A DNA stretch of 64,000 nucleotides, from positions 868,001 to 932,000 of the forward strand of contig JAJQOW010000020.1 of assembly GCA_037975125.1 (NCBI GenBank), read 5' to 3'. The stretch's first letter is position 1. Every line of letters starts with the position of its first letter. The notes beneath the pieces are model-generated. The model was not told where the DNA came from. It worked only from the letters and a program-made list of their open reading frames with translations, and did no database searches. Positions 34,637 through 46,448 of this stretch are shown here, one piece after another. The position numbers were made by a program, and so were the translations under genes. The stretch comes from Latrodectus hesperus. Its lineage: Eukaryota; Arthropoda; Arachnida; Araneae; Theridiidae.

Positions 34637-35761
34637 ATGCCTCGTGTAAGAAGAAGAAATGCTTATCAGCACGTGTCTGACTTTGATCGAGGAACGATTA
34701 TAGCCTACCGAGATTGCGGTTTATCGTACCGCAATATTGCTGCTCGCGTCGGTCGAGACCCCATGATTGTTAGCAGAATATGGAATCGATGGGTTCAGGA
34801 CAATCATACGGAACATCATGCAGGATCTCAGCGACTCCCATCACTAACAGCAGAGAAGACAGACAGCTTATCCGCATGGTCACAAGAGATCGTACAGCCA
34901 CGTCACGAACCCTGAGTCGATAAATGGAGTTATTTGCAAAGCAATTAATGGTACAAAATGCTGATAAAAGCAGGGGTGCCCAATGACATAGAAACCCACA
35001 TACTAAGAAGAAGAAGAATTTGCAAAGCAACAAGTTTCTGCTCGAACCGTTCGACTACGTTTTCAGCAGCATGGATTGTCTGCACGGCGACCATGGCTTC
35101 GGTTACCATTGACGCTGTGTCACAGACCGGAGAGCCTTCAATGGTGTGATCAGCGACGAACCTGGACGCGGGAATGGCATCACGTCATCTTTACAGATGA
35201 ATCTCGGTTCTGCATACAGGACCATGATGGCCGCATCCGTGTTTAGAGGCATCGTAGAGAACACGCATTGCCAGATTGCATTGGACATCGCCATACTGGC
35301 CCATCTGCTGGAGTGATGGTATGGGGTGCTATTGGATACACGTCTCGATCACCTCTTGTTCGCATTACCAGCACTTTGAACAGCAACCGTTACATTTCCG
35401 ATGTGTTAAGGCCCGTGGCTCTTCCCTATCTTCGAGGCCTCCCTAATGCTTTGTTTCAACAGGATAATGCACGACCGCATGTTGCCCGTACTGTCCTGAA
35501 CTTCCTTGATACAGAACAGGTTCGACTGTTACCCTGGCCAGCACGTTCTCGTGATCTGTCACCCATTGAGAACGTGTGGTCAATGGTTGCCGAGCGATTG
35601 GCACGCCATTACTCACCATCCATTACTGTCGATGACTGTGGCATAGTGTTGAAGCTGCATGGACTGAGATCCCCGTACATGCCATACAATCTCTGTTTGA
35701 CTCCATGCCTAGGCGGATAAATGCTGTTATTGCAGCCAGAGGTGGCTGCTCTGGGTACTGA
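34637..35761 (+). pseudogene. Tc1 transposase (family B), broken
   Basis: The start MPRVRRRNAYQHVSDFDRG at 34637 is followed by a helix-turn-helix (Y-R-D-C-G-L-S-Y-R-N-I-A-A-R-V-G-R-D). The frame shifts near 34845, and a small insertion disrupts the linker at 34932-35030. The catalytic half shows F-T-D-E-S-R-F (near 35195), F-Q-Q-D-N-A-R-P-H, and S-R-D-L-S-P-I-E-N-V-W (34-residue spacing). The end R-G-G-C-S-G-Y-stop lies at 35761. Multiple frameshifts make it inactive. Confidence 0.87.
34932..35030. mobile_element. Small insertion with 13-bp target duplication
   Basis: ATTTGCAAAGCAA occurs at 34932-34944 and 35018-35030, bracketing 73 extra bases that end in AAGAAGAAGAAG. A target duplication of this size plus a simple-repeat tail is the signature of a severely 5'-truncated non-LTR retroelement copy. 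Confidence 0.6.
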
Positions 35762-35896
35762 TTTCTCAAGATCTATACATCCTAATTTCCTGTAAATCTA
35801 ATCACTTGTTCTTTCCACTATAATGTATGTGTCCAATAAATATCGTTCTGTTATTTGCATTCCTTCTTGGTGTAGCAATTTTAATGGCCAGTAGTG

Positions 35897-36360
<464 letters not shown>

Positions 36361-36434
36361 TTATCGCCATTTTAAGAGTAATCAATTGGTAAAACATGGG
36401 CAAAGAGAGATATGGAGGAAGCCAGGGCTGTGTG

Positions 36435-36438
<4 letters not shown>

Positions 36439-36503
<65 letters not shown>
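36439..36503. repeat. (TA)n microsatellite
   Basis: About 65 bp of pure TA. Confidence 0.95.
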
Positions 36504-36505
<2 letters not shown>

Positions 36506-37659
36506 CTAAATCTCTGGAATGCTAAAAAATGAAAATTTTCTATGCATATCCATAACAATAGCCGGAGAATTCCAATGCGGAAAAACTTAAACACGACGCT
36601 GGAATTTACAGCTGCTGTATCGCAATTTATTATTCGAAATCCCCCATTGAAAGCAAGATCGTCCTCAGGCACGTGCTCCCGCACCTGGCCTCGCGCTCAC
36701 TTAGGCCCCCGCCGCGAGTGGGGAAGAAGCCCTCACAGATGAGGTGCGCATTTCATGAAGGACGCAGGGCTGTTGGTTCCGGGAGCAGTGGCAGGACATT
36801 TAAATGTCGAGGTTGCTAGAATGATGACGTCAGTGAGAGTATTTAAGATATTTCATGAAATTTGAAGAGATTCCAATGGAATTATTTTGCATGTTACTGA
36901 CATTTTTTATTCATCGAATTTTTGATAAATATTGGTACATTTCTAAAATATCACTTCAGCAGAGACTCTAGCAATCAAAAAAATCGATTGGATTATATTA
37001 CATACACACCCCCATATATATACATATCTATAAGAGGCAAAATAACATAAATATAAGTCAATTAAAAAGCAATGAAGTCATTACTCGTTGCATGTCAGAA
37101 ATGCACAGTTGACCCTTTGAAGGCTCCCTATGCTTCGTATTATTTTTTCATAAATCCAATTTTTTCATATTTCTTCGACAGCTTCGGGGACATTTAGGGT
37201 TTTTGCACGTACTCCACGGACATGACATCATCATATTTCTAATTGTATTAATAATAATAATGTGGATCGGTTATACTGATCATTTGTACTATACTTGTGT
37301 GAGAATCCCTCAATGCTCTTAAAATCATAAATGGTTTTTTACTTTTATTTTTTTTCATTTTAAGCTACCCTAAAATCAACATCTTCATATTAGCTTCATT
37401 GTAAATCCGGGCATCAAAAAACTAAAATTAATTTGGATAAAAGGGAGGTTTTCAAAATAAGGATTTAAAGCAACAGACAAATCTATTAGTACAGATCATT
37501 ATTTTTGACAATTGTGAAAATGTCCATAAAAAGGTCACTTGAAAATTGAAGAAAAACCACAAGAAATCTAAAAAGTTAATCCAGATATACTAAATTTTTT
37601 TCTTGGTATCTTCATATTGAAGCACACCTGTGGATTTCGAAGTTGATAATGCTCTTCCA
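36504..37659. other. Spacer, GC-rich patch at 36640-36790
   Basis: The patch includes CGCGCTCACTTAGGCCCCCG and a TGACGTCA near 36824. No protein frame is supported. Remainder AT-rich. Confidence 0.35.
37032..37077. repeat. 46-bp dispersed repeat, copy 2
   Basis: AAGAGGCAAAATAACATAAA..., almost identical to 21230-21275, again just after a short TATATA run. Confidence 0.75.
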
Positions 37660-37800
37660 GTTACCATGCCGACGGTTGGTTTGTTTTGTTTGTCACTCCA
37701 AGGTTTTGCACACGAAGACTTATTAGACCGCGGTTTAAAGTGAATCCCATCCATGCCTAAAGCCCACGAACTGTTGAAATCGATGATTAGAGGTTAAAGC
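37660..37800 (-). repeat. SINE family 2 copy
   Basis: Minus orientation: GGTTTGTTTTGTTTGTC, TTATTAGACCGCGGTTTAAA, CATCCATGCC, CCCACGAACTGTTGAA. The tRNA head is truncated on the right. Confidence 0.75.
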
Positions 37801-39020
37801 AGTTTTTGCATGAAGAACATGTCAACAAATGATTGAGACATTCAATGAAAGATAATTTAATGATCTTCTGTATGTAATAAGAAACTAAAATATTTAATAA
37901 AGATTTTTGCCAAGTACGAAATATACTTATTACATTTCACACTACATTCTACGCAGGCCGGAAGCTACTGCACAGATTTTTTAGCATTCATTCTATCTTC
38001 GGTAGTTAACATAATTCTATATTATAGTTCTGGTGTTTTATGAGAATATTATTGTGCCAGCGTTTTGCGCAGGTTGTGGTAAAAATTGAAGGCCGAACAT
38101 TTTACGTAGTGGTGGATGGTAGTCATTCCCAAGATTGCTCTCTCCTTTCTGAGAAACAATGTTCCGAGTGTCTTAGAAGCTTGGTTTGCTGGGCTACCAA
38201 AATTTTAGTATCACGTGCTCCTCCCCAAATAGGAGAAGCATTGGCCTAAGATAGATCAAGAGTGAGTTTCAAAAAAATTGCAGAGGTGAAAGCCTGGATT
38301 CCATGCTGATTATTCAAGTCGTTCTAATGTATCCTAGAAACTTAAAAACCACACATTTGGAGTTATAAAATGAGCTCTCAGGCTGTAGAAGATGAATCTA
38401 AAATATTCAGACCTGAATCGCGGAAACAGTGCCAATAAATAAGTCCTCAAAATAGGCCGTAACTAAGCCTTCCTCCGAAAGTCGATTATTATTATTGAAT
38501 TAATTTTCCAGCCAGTAATTTTTTTTATATTCTGATACCATTTATTTTATTACTTTAAATAGTTAGCGTAAATTATAAATACCACGAGGGTACTTAACCA
38601 TGCTGTTAATAATGTATATAAATGTTTGAAACACTATATGTAAAATAAATTTGTATGTATGAAAATGGCTTGATAATTTTATGATTAAATTAAAAGCAAT
38701 CCCTTATTACAAAAACAGAGCCAATTTCTGCTTCTATTTTCAGGTTTGAATCTGGAATAATAAATATACGCAATGTTAAAAAAATGATACATTATTTAAA
38801 CTCGAAATATTATTTGTAAACACTCTAGGATAACGGTGATTATCCACGCAACAATATTGTCTACTATCCTATAGGGTTCTACAATTGGATGGTCTTGTCG
38901 AAAGGAGATTTGCATACAAAAAGTAGACACGTCCGTCGGGTTAAGTACTAAGGAGCAACCAGGGCTGCTTTCATTAGACAGCGAAGTCCCCTATCTACGC
39001 ACAATAATAACAGCCTTTCA
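37801..39020. other. AT-rich spacer
   Basis: No gene. The 69-codon frame at 38040 has no recognisable features. Confidence 0.45.
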
Positions 39021-39240
39021 GTTGTCCACTACGATGAGTCGGAACTGCATGCATTCTACATGTGCGCCGGTCAGGGTAAGTGCTTGGGAGTTTTCAGCCT
39101 CCAGAGGGATCATTTCACTTGGAGGACATTGTGACCACGCCCAGTTTTACCATGTCCCAGCCAACTTCAGAGAACATGACGTATCTTCGGTAAAGCCTGA
39201 ATTCGAACCTTCCAATTACGACGTTCTAACCCTGCAGACC
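39021..39240 (-). repeat. SINE family 1, degraded copy
   Basis: CCAGAGGGATCATTTCACTT, GGAGGACATTGTGACCACG, CCATGTCCCAGCCAACTTCA and a final GAATTCGAACCTTCC box region match the minus-strand form of family 1. Confidence 0.65.
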
Positions 39241-40090
39241 ACAGCTGCCCGAAACGCAGTCCACTACGCAGCGACACATACATGCATATGCAACATCACG
39301 GAACACATGAAAATATACATACATAGTTGCGCCAGTGATCCCCGGACTGCACTTAAAGTTAACGGGTTTGGAATGCTCGCTTATCGCCAAGGGCCTCGCA
39401 ACTTTGAGCGAGTCAGGTGACGAGGTTACACCTGAACTGGCACCCTTCTCTCCACACCAGCGGAAGGACAGTCACAACCCACAAAGCTCCAGCAATCCAG
39501 TCAGGGAGAATGTGGTCATCCTCTCAATCACTGACCGCGGCAAGTGATGTTTGCTGATTTTACAGGAAGTAGCGTAAAGCTACTGAGCCACCAGGATTCA
39601 CATGTAACAACAGAGATGAAATGCGTTGGATTTTTAATTCCAAGGCATTTTATTTTTCTGGAGGAAATTCATTGATAATAGCCGCATTCCAGAGTGCCAA
39701 GGAGAGAAAATTCCCGAGCTCATACCTAGAAGAATGCATATAAGGCACATCTCCTGTTCAGCAGAGACTGGAATCGAACTCACTCCGTCAAGTATGGTTG
39801 TGAAAACCAAGCACTTAACAGGCTTTCGATATGTGCGAGAGAGGCACAGTCGGGTCGGAACGGTGTGGTTGTGTATCGGAGGTCCAGGCAATGGAAAATG
39901 CATGTGTTTCGAATAATGTAAAAGAGAACCGTCTAAATTTATGTTTGTGTCTATAATTAATGTTATGTTTGTTAATTTAAAATAAATGTGTCGTAAAAAT
40001 GAAGATATTTTGTGTTACTGAACGATCCTGGAAACGACAGATTCGTGAAAACACCTCAGTATTATTAGTTTGGTGATTCTATTTACTCCA
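39241..40090. other. Spacer with an inverted box B-like word
   Basis: GACTGGAATCGAACTCACTC at about 39768 suggests a minus SINE of uncertain family. No gene supported. Confidence 0.35.
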
Positions 40091-40270
40091 GGGGTGGGCA
40101 GACTTTCCAGGTGACTTTTAATTTCTTATTTGTCTCTCCATTACTATCATTGACGATTGGTTTAAACAGGTTTGTTTTTAGGTCCGCTAATCATAAAATT
40201 TGGAGCCGGTGATCACCCCATGTCTTGTCGAACCACAGGTCGATCGCGGTCCCCTTAATGGTCACCACTG
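40091..40270. mobile_element. Possible hAT-type MITE, degenerate
   Basis: The left end CAGGGGTGGGCA is typical of hAT terminal repeats. The right end, read inverted, is CAGTGGTGACCA (9 of 12 matching). A subterminal GGTCGATCGCGG word precedes the right end, as in other hAT MITEs I recall. No clean 8-bp duplication is visible. Confidence 0.4.
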
Positions 40271-41527
40271 ATCCCTACAACAGCTGAAATAAAATATTGA
40301 GTACATCGAAAATAAATAGTGATAAATGAGTAAATATTACTTAATGAGAGAAACCATAAAAAAGAAAAATTTTAGTGTCAACGCAAGCAAGGCATTTGAT
40401 TTAAGATGTGAAAGATTTTGTTTACACAAAAATTGCAATTATTAATTTAGAATTCTATTAATGAATGTAATTTTTAAAAATTTAAATCTCCCTTGTCGAT
40501 TTAAACTAACCACAAAGTCTTGTCTTTTTCATTTTGCTTTTCCTTTTGTTCCACTTTCAAAGCGTTCAGTTTTGGAAGCAACATCGCAAAAGATTGGAAA
40601 CTAATTGTTTAGGACAACAGGTGACTTTCACGATTTTGAAAACTTTTACAAAGGAAAAAATTTCAATCAAAAAATATTTCTTTATGACAGCAAAAATCAG
40701 GAATGGGCTGCTTTTTTTCTCATCGCCGACGACACTCAAACATTCGATGCTGAACATCGCCTTGTTTGCTGCCATTCGTAAAATGTGATTTGAAGCCAGT
40801 GAGTAATTCCGTCGTCAAGTGGAATTTACGATGCCGTCTCAATATGATGAGACGTGGAATGAAATGTTATCTGACGTCATGGGTATTTTAAACCAATGAG
40901 AGTTGTAATAAAGTGGCTTAGTCTCAAATGGAACGAAAACAAGCATTTTATGGTTAATAAACACCAAGATATATTTATGAGACAAATATATGGGCGTGTA
41001 TTCATATTCATTTAATAATTATTTCATTTTGATAATTTAATTGATAATATAGTTCATCAAATCAAGATTTTGAAAGGCGAAATGCTGTTTAATTTAACAA
41101 AAATGTAACATATATGTAACAAAAATTTAACATATATTTTCAATATAGATTTGATAATGAAAAAAAAAATAAAATGAAGCGGTTGACTGATTATAAGTTT
41201 AAGAAATCTGGCAACAAAGAGAAAAAAAAGTAAGATAATTTTTGACGGATGACTTCAATAAATAAAATTTTGGAAAATTGATTTATTGAAGTTCAACATT
41301 GAATAGCTGAAAACAGAAAAAGTTGTAGATTCTTACCGGTACGTACATACTTCTCCGAACTTGATTAGCTTTGAGAAGAACTCAAGCAATTTATTTTCAT
41401 TTATTTCAGTTTGTAGGAATTCGGGAATTCCAATAAGATTAATTTATTAATTAGTTCATTATAGTTTCAAGCTCAAGTAGTTTTATTAGTTTATTTTCTC
41501 AAGTACGTACAAAATATTACATTCAAA
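40271..41527. other. AT-rich spacer and probable LINE 5' leader
   Basis: A CRE-like TGACGTCA lies at 40872-40879. The LINE 5' untranslated region probably begins somewhere after about 41300, but no boundary can be fixed. No gene seen. Confidence 0.4.
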
Positions 41528-42802
41528 ATGACAGACTTACAAGACGATATACCATTTATTGAATGTGAATATCGTATACCAAAACATGCATCGAACTCTA
41601 TACTAGACTATGATGATAATGCACCTCTAGCTATACAATTAGCTTCAGAAGCTGGAATTTCAAATTTCACAGTGTTTTTGAGTCCTACAGCAGGATATGC
41701 TTCTGTTCCTAAGAGGTCTTCACAGTTAAAATCTGAACTATTAAACGCTGTTTCCAACAAGAATGGGATTGAAGAAGTCAGACATACCAGAAATGGAAAA
41801 CTAATTATCACTACAAATGATTATAAAACTGCAACAGAAATTTGTAAAATCGAAACAGTATTAAATGTCCCTGTGACTCCCTAAATACAAATTGAACAAT
41901 ACACTACGAAATCTATTATCCCGTTCATATCAGTGGACGAAAGTCTAGAAAATCTAGCATTAGAAATTGAAAATAACGGCCTAATTGTATCTCAAATAAG
42001 ACGTATCATTAAAAAGGGATCTTCAGAACTTTCAGAAACTATCTTGGTAAGAGTCTACGGACATAAAATTCCCGTCTCACAAATTAAAGAGATTTTATCT
42101 ATTGTAAATGTAAAGATTTTTGTAGATAAAGTTCGTCAATGTGGAATTTGTTTTAAATTTACACATACAACAAAAACATGTAAAGTACAAACAGCTTTAT
42201 GCAGACTCTGTGGCTCACATCACAATAATGATCCTTGTTCAACTAAAGTCCCATATTGTGTAAACTGCAAAGGACTTCACGCGTCAGATGATCCTTCATG
42301 TTCATCTCGTGAAGAAGAAACTCGGTTTTTAAAATTTAAGGCAATAAACCATTTATCTTTTATTGAAGCAAGAAGACAATTTAAAAGCTCTAAAACCAGT
42401 TTTGCTGCAATTGTAAAGTCTAATCAACCATCAGAAATTACTCATGCTAAAATAAATGATATAGTCACCTCAATACTTACGAAATTTGAAGAGTCAGTAG
42501 ACAAAAAAATCTTAGCTATTCAAACCCAACAAGAAGCCATTCTTAATACTATTTTCCAAAAATTTGAAGAAACCGTAAGCAAAATATTTGAAACGAGAAG
42601 TCTCTCGTCATCCCCTGCTAGAAGGAAAACTCGGAAAAGTAGTCGAATCCAAAAACAATCATCAAACCCTAGTAATAGTGACATTCAGTTCAATCCAATT
42701 TTACCTGTGAACAGTGTATTTAATTTTGGTAACTCTTCTGAAGAGCAGTCAGAAATAATTGAAAATGCAAAATTCAGAAAGGGAAGCAATAAAATTTCCT
42801 AA
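41528..42802 (+). pseudogene. LINE ORF1 (Gag-like), one in-frame break
   Basis: The ATG at 41528 starts an N-terminal domain (about 118 codons) ending in TAA at 41882-41884, after which the same protein continues to 42802. It carries three zinc knuckles: C-G-I-C-F-K-F-T-H...C, C-R-L-C-G-S-H-H...C and C-V-N-C-K-G-L-H...C at about 42138-42300. This arrangement is typical of Jockey/I ORF1 nucleic-acid chaperones that package LINE RNA. Downstream is a serine/lysine-rich tail. The TAA and a small frame change around it are the only damage I see. Confidence 0.8.
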
Positions 42803-43827
42803 CAGATGGGACGCAACTTCTATCCTGGGTGCATCAGTCCTTAGAAGTCAAATTGTAATCATAATAATTGTAACTTTTTTCATGTTCTCATTAATTTCGT
42901 GGAATGCTCGAAGTGTTCTCAATAAGCGCCCATACATGAAACTTCATTATTTTAACTCTGCAGACGTTATTGCAATACAAGAAACTTGGTTAAAAAAGTT
43001 GACAAGATATCTTTATTTAACAAAATAATCTTTCGTCAGGATAAAGAAGATAGCCGAGGTGGCGGCCTTCTCCTAGCAGTAAATAAAAACATTCCAACAA
43101 GGCAATTTTCTCTTATCCGTCTCTCAGATGATGGCAGAGAACTCTTAGCAGTCAAGATCACAGTGGCAACGACTATAACTATTATTAATGTTTATATTCC
43201 TCCTGGCAAATTTTCTTCGGAGTGGCTTCATAGCATAATTCAAGGAATTCAGTCTCCTTATATCCTCATAGATTTCAATATAAGACATACATCATTAGGA
43301 ATCTGTTCCACTTCAGCAAAGTCAAATGACTTTCTTGAATGGATTCAGGAAGAGAATTGCTGCCTCTTGAACTCTGAAATTCCAACACATTACGGTCCAC
43401 ATCATAAACCTTCACTCATTGATTTCACCTTTGTATCACCAGACATTTATCACCAAAGTCATATTGAAGTTCACCAGATTGTGTTTTGGAAGTGATCATT
43501 TAAAACTAGCATAGCTATAGGAGATATTGATCACCATATACCCAACATATCCTGTGGTCAGAATTCTTTGCTTCCATCAATACTGATCGTGAAATTTCTA
43601 ATCGTCACTCTATTGAACAATTCAATAATCTCTGCATAAATAAACTTCATAAGTTTCGAAGATGGCAGAAAGTGCCATGTAAACCTTATCCCCCATGGTG
43701 GTCTTCTAGATGTGGTTATCTCCTGGGCCAAAAAAGACGTATTTGGCGTAAGGCTAAACGCACATGCGATAAGTACGTTTGGATGGCATATAAAAGAACT
43801 GCAGCAGAACTACATCGATTACTCATA

Positions 43828-45342
43828 CACTGCTGGGCAATTGCTAAGGACGGATAACACTATCATCCATAGCAACCACAAAATGTGGAAAAATAGAATA
43901 AGTGCGTTGTATAGTTAGAAGAAGTATGCGTATGCAAGTTTTTTCCACGTCTGTTCATCAGGTGATAGCGTTCATAAGAGCTTTAAAGGTTTTGACGCGT
44001 GTGTACAGTTGTTGTTTCAAGTCAAAGTTTTACAGGAAAGATTTAATAGACGAACTTGAAATTTTTGGCATGTCTTCCCGACATCACTTAGATGATTTTA
44101 TGCGTGGCCGAATCATTGGAAAGATCGAAGAAGGGCGAAAAATAACAGATGTTGCCAGGGAGTTCGACATCGCTCACAGCGTTGTTTCACGGCTGTGGAA
44201 GTCATTTAAAACTACCGGAATGTGTTGTAGGCGGCACGGGGGAGGTCGAATTATAAGTACGACACCTGCAGAAGACAGATATATTGTCCTATCAGCAAAA
44301 AGGAATAGGCGCACCACAGCTCAGCAGTTGGCAAATCAGTTTCTTGCTGCCTCAGCAAAGCAGATCTCCCGGAAAACTGTTGCCAGACGTTTGAGAAGGA
44401 GGACTATACGCCCGCAGACCTGTTGTGTGTCCCATTGACCAGATAGCACCGTACTGCCCGTTTGCAATGGTGTCGTGAGCATCGCAATTGGAAAAACAGG
44501 ACTGAGCATGCGTACTATTCTCAGATGAGAGTTGGTTCAGTCTGTCATTGGATTGTAGACGCCAACTGATCTGGCGCGAGAGTGGTACTGCTTATCGTCC
44601 AGAAAATATCCAGGAAAGGAACCGATATCCGACACGCATTATCAAGGTGTGGGCCGGCATCATGATCAATGGCCGCACGCCCCTACATGTGGTTGCGAAT
44701 GGGATTATGACGGGCCAACGATACATTAATGAAGTTCTACTTCCTCATGTTCGTCTTTTCCATGGTGCTGTTGGTGATAAATTTGTTTTTATGGACGACA
44801 ACGCAACATGTCATCGAAAACTCGCTTTTCATGATTGTGTAGACAGCGAGGGTATTAAACGCCTTGTATGGCCATCACATTCTCCAGATCTAAACCCCAT
44901 TGAAAATGTGTGGGATGCTTTGGGGAGGCAAGTTGCTGGTCGAAACTATCCTCCGACAAACAAGAACACCCTCATCCGTGCACTCCCAGAGGAATGGGAT
45001 AAATTACCTTAACAGCTGCTGGATAATGTTGTGCAAAGTATGATACGTCGTGTGGAATGTTGCATCACACTCCACGGTGGTCATATCCTGTACTGATACC
45101 TTTTTTCAAGATGCCTGCTGACTTTTAAATGGATTGTTCCATTTTTCCGTATGCAGCATCAAATGAACATTTTTTCTTTCAGATGTTTCACAGCTTTTGT
45201 ACTTTCCAGAACAATAAATATTCTTTATTCTAATGTTCTGAACAGTGTGGTAACTATATTTTATCCTACTAAGCCTCATGTCTAGCTTAATGTTATGCTA
45301 CATTGCAATTTGTGATCCGTCCTTAGCAATTGTCCAGCAGTG
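43828..45342 (+). mobile_element. Tc1-type transposon, family C, inserted in the LINE
   Basis: Inverted ends CACTGCTGGGCAATTGCTAA and CACTGCTGGACAATTGCTAA (then GGACGGAT in both) flanked by TA at 43826-43827 and 45343-45344. Removing it rejoins the LINE protein between its L-H-R-L-L and Y-L-S-R-K-Y-W-D-E segments. 1515 bp. Confidence 0.95.
44070..45096 (+). pseudogene. Tc1 transposase (family C), nearly complete but broken
   Basis: M-S-S-R-H-H-L-D-D-F-M-R-G at 44070, HTH with I-T-D-V-A-R-E-F-D-I, then R-N-R-R-T-T. A frameshift near 44415 interrupts R-P-V-V-C. The catalytic half is open: F-S-D-E-S-W-F (44520), M-D-D-N-A-T-C-H (44793), S-P-D-L-N-P-I-E-N-V-W-D (44884). A premature TAA at 45010-45012 (after D-K-L-P) precedes the natural end L-H-G-G-H-I-L-Y-stop at 45096. 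All three DDE acids are kept. It has fewer lesions than families A and B, so it is probably younger. Confidence 0.88.
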
Positions 45343-46272
45343 TATATCTCTCTCGAAAATATTGGGACGAAATAATAATTTCAGCAGGAAAATCAAAAAA
45401 TATTTTCAACTTATTAAGAAATCTCCAAAATAGAGTTACAGTATCTCCAACTTCACATATGATCCTATTACATAATAATTCTCCAGTGACAGACCCTAAC
45501 CATCAAGCTAATATGTTTACAGACTTCTACACTCGTTCACCAATTTTAGAGGTTATTCCGTTGGATTTAAGTACAAGTGAGGATTTCTCTTACAATAAAC
45601 CTTTTACTGCATCTGAACTGCAAGAAGCTTTGGCAAGATGCAGAAATTCGTCTGTAGGTCCAGATAAAATATCTGCAAAAATATTAAAAGGAATTACTAC
45701 TATCAACCTAGACTACCTCCTCTCCCTGATAAATAAATCGTGTCTTACAGGTATTGTACCAGAAATATGGAAATCCTCTAATGTTATTCCAATTTTAAAA
45801 CCGGGAAAGATGGCCAACCTTGTGGCATCGTACCGTCCTATATCCCTGACTAGTGTCATGTGTAAATTAATGGAAAGAATGATTTTGAAGAGATTTATTA
45901 GACGATATATCAACCATATCTTTCTTTCATCCCAATCACCACGGATATCTGCCACATCGAGGGTGTGACAGTATTTTATCCATCATTCATCATCACATAA
46001 TTTCTGCCAGATCCTCTAGAAAATTTGTTGCTTTGGTTGAAGTGGATATTTCCCAGGTCTATGATTCAGTTTGGCCAGACGTCCTAGTTTATAAATTACT
46101 TCAAGCAAACATCAAAGGAAACGTTGCTTTGTGGATTCAACAGTTCATTACAACTCGCTATTTTCAAGTAAAGTGGAGAAATAAGCAGACCTCTACGTTA
46201 TCTTTCCCCCTTACATCAAATGCTTCAAGTACGCTGATGATATATTTCTACTATATGAATCTGTTAACTTGG

Positions 46273-46448
46273 TTTGGTTTGTTTGTCGCTTAACGGTCAT
46301 TTTTTGCACACGAGGGCTAATTAGACCAGGACCTACGGTTTAAAGTGGATTCCAAAACACTGCAAACATCCATGCCCAAGTTGGGATTCGAACCCACGAA
46401 CTGTTGAACTAAAGGCAAGAGCGCTAACCATTCGGCTGCCAGCTCGGC
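46273..46448 (-). mobile_element. SINE family 2, full-length copy with target duplication
   Basis: A 176-bp insertion bracketed by CTGTTAACTTGG at 46261-46272 and 46449-46460. Read on the minus strand it starts GGCCGAGCTGGCAGCCGAAT, with a box A-like TGGCAGCCGAATGG and a perfect box B GGTTCGAATCCC about 50 bases later, so the head is tRNA-derived and would be transcribed by RNA polymerase III. It ends in CGACAAACAAACCAAA. This copy defines the family limits. Confidence 0.92.

Larger units (their letters stand above)
34405..35896 (+). mobile_element. Tc1-type transposon, family B, inserted in (TA)n
   Basis: Terminal repeats CACTACTGGCCATTAAAATT and its inverse at 35877-35896 match over at least the first 20 bases; the next bases differ slightly (TCTACACC against GCTACACC). 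TA flanks both ends. 1492 bp including a small secondary insertion. The transposase is broken. Confidence 0.93.

Noticed and set aside
36640..36790. GC-rich patch as a possible exon
   Set aside because: No frame with splice sites or domain content; the longest frames run into the neighbouring microsatellite.
46395..46448. Perfect box A/box B pair suggesting a tRNA gene (and similar heads at 26420, 50290, 51190, 52970)
   Set aside because: The heads are followed by long unrelated bodies and recur as repeats, and the cloverleaf arms do not close convincingly. They are SINE heads, not tRNA genes.
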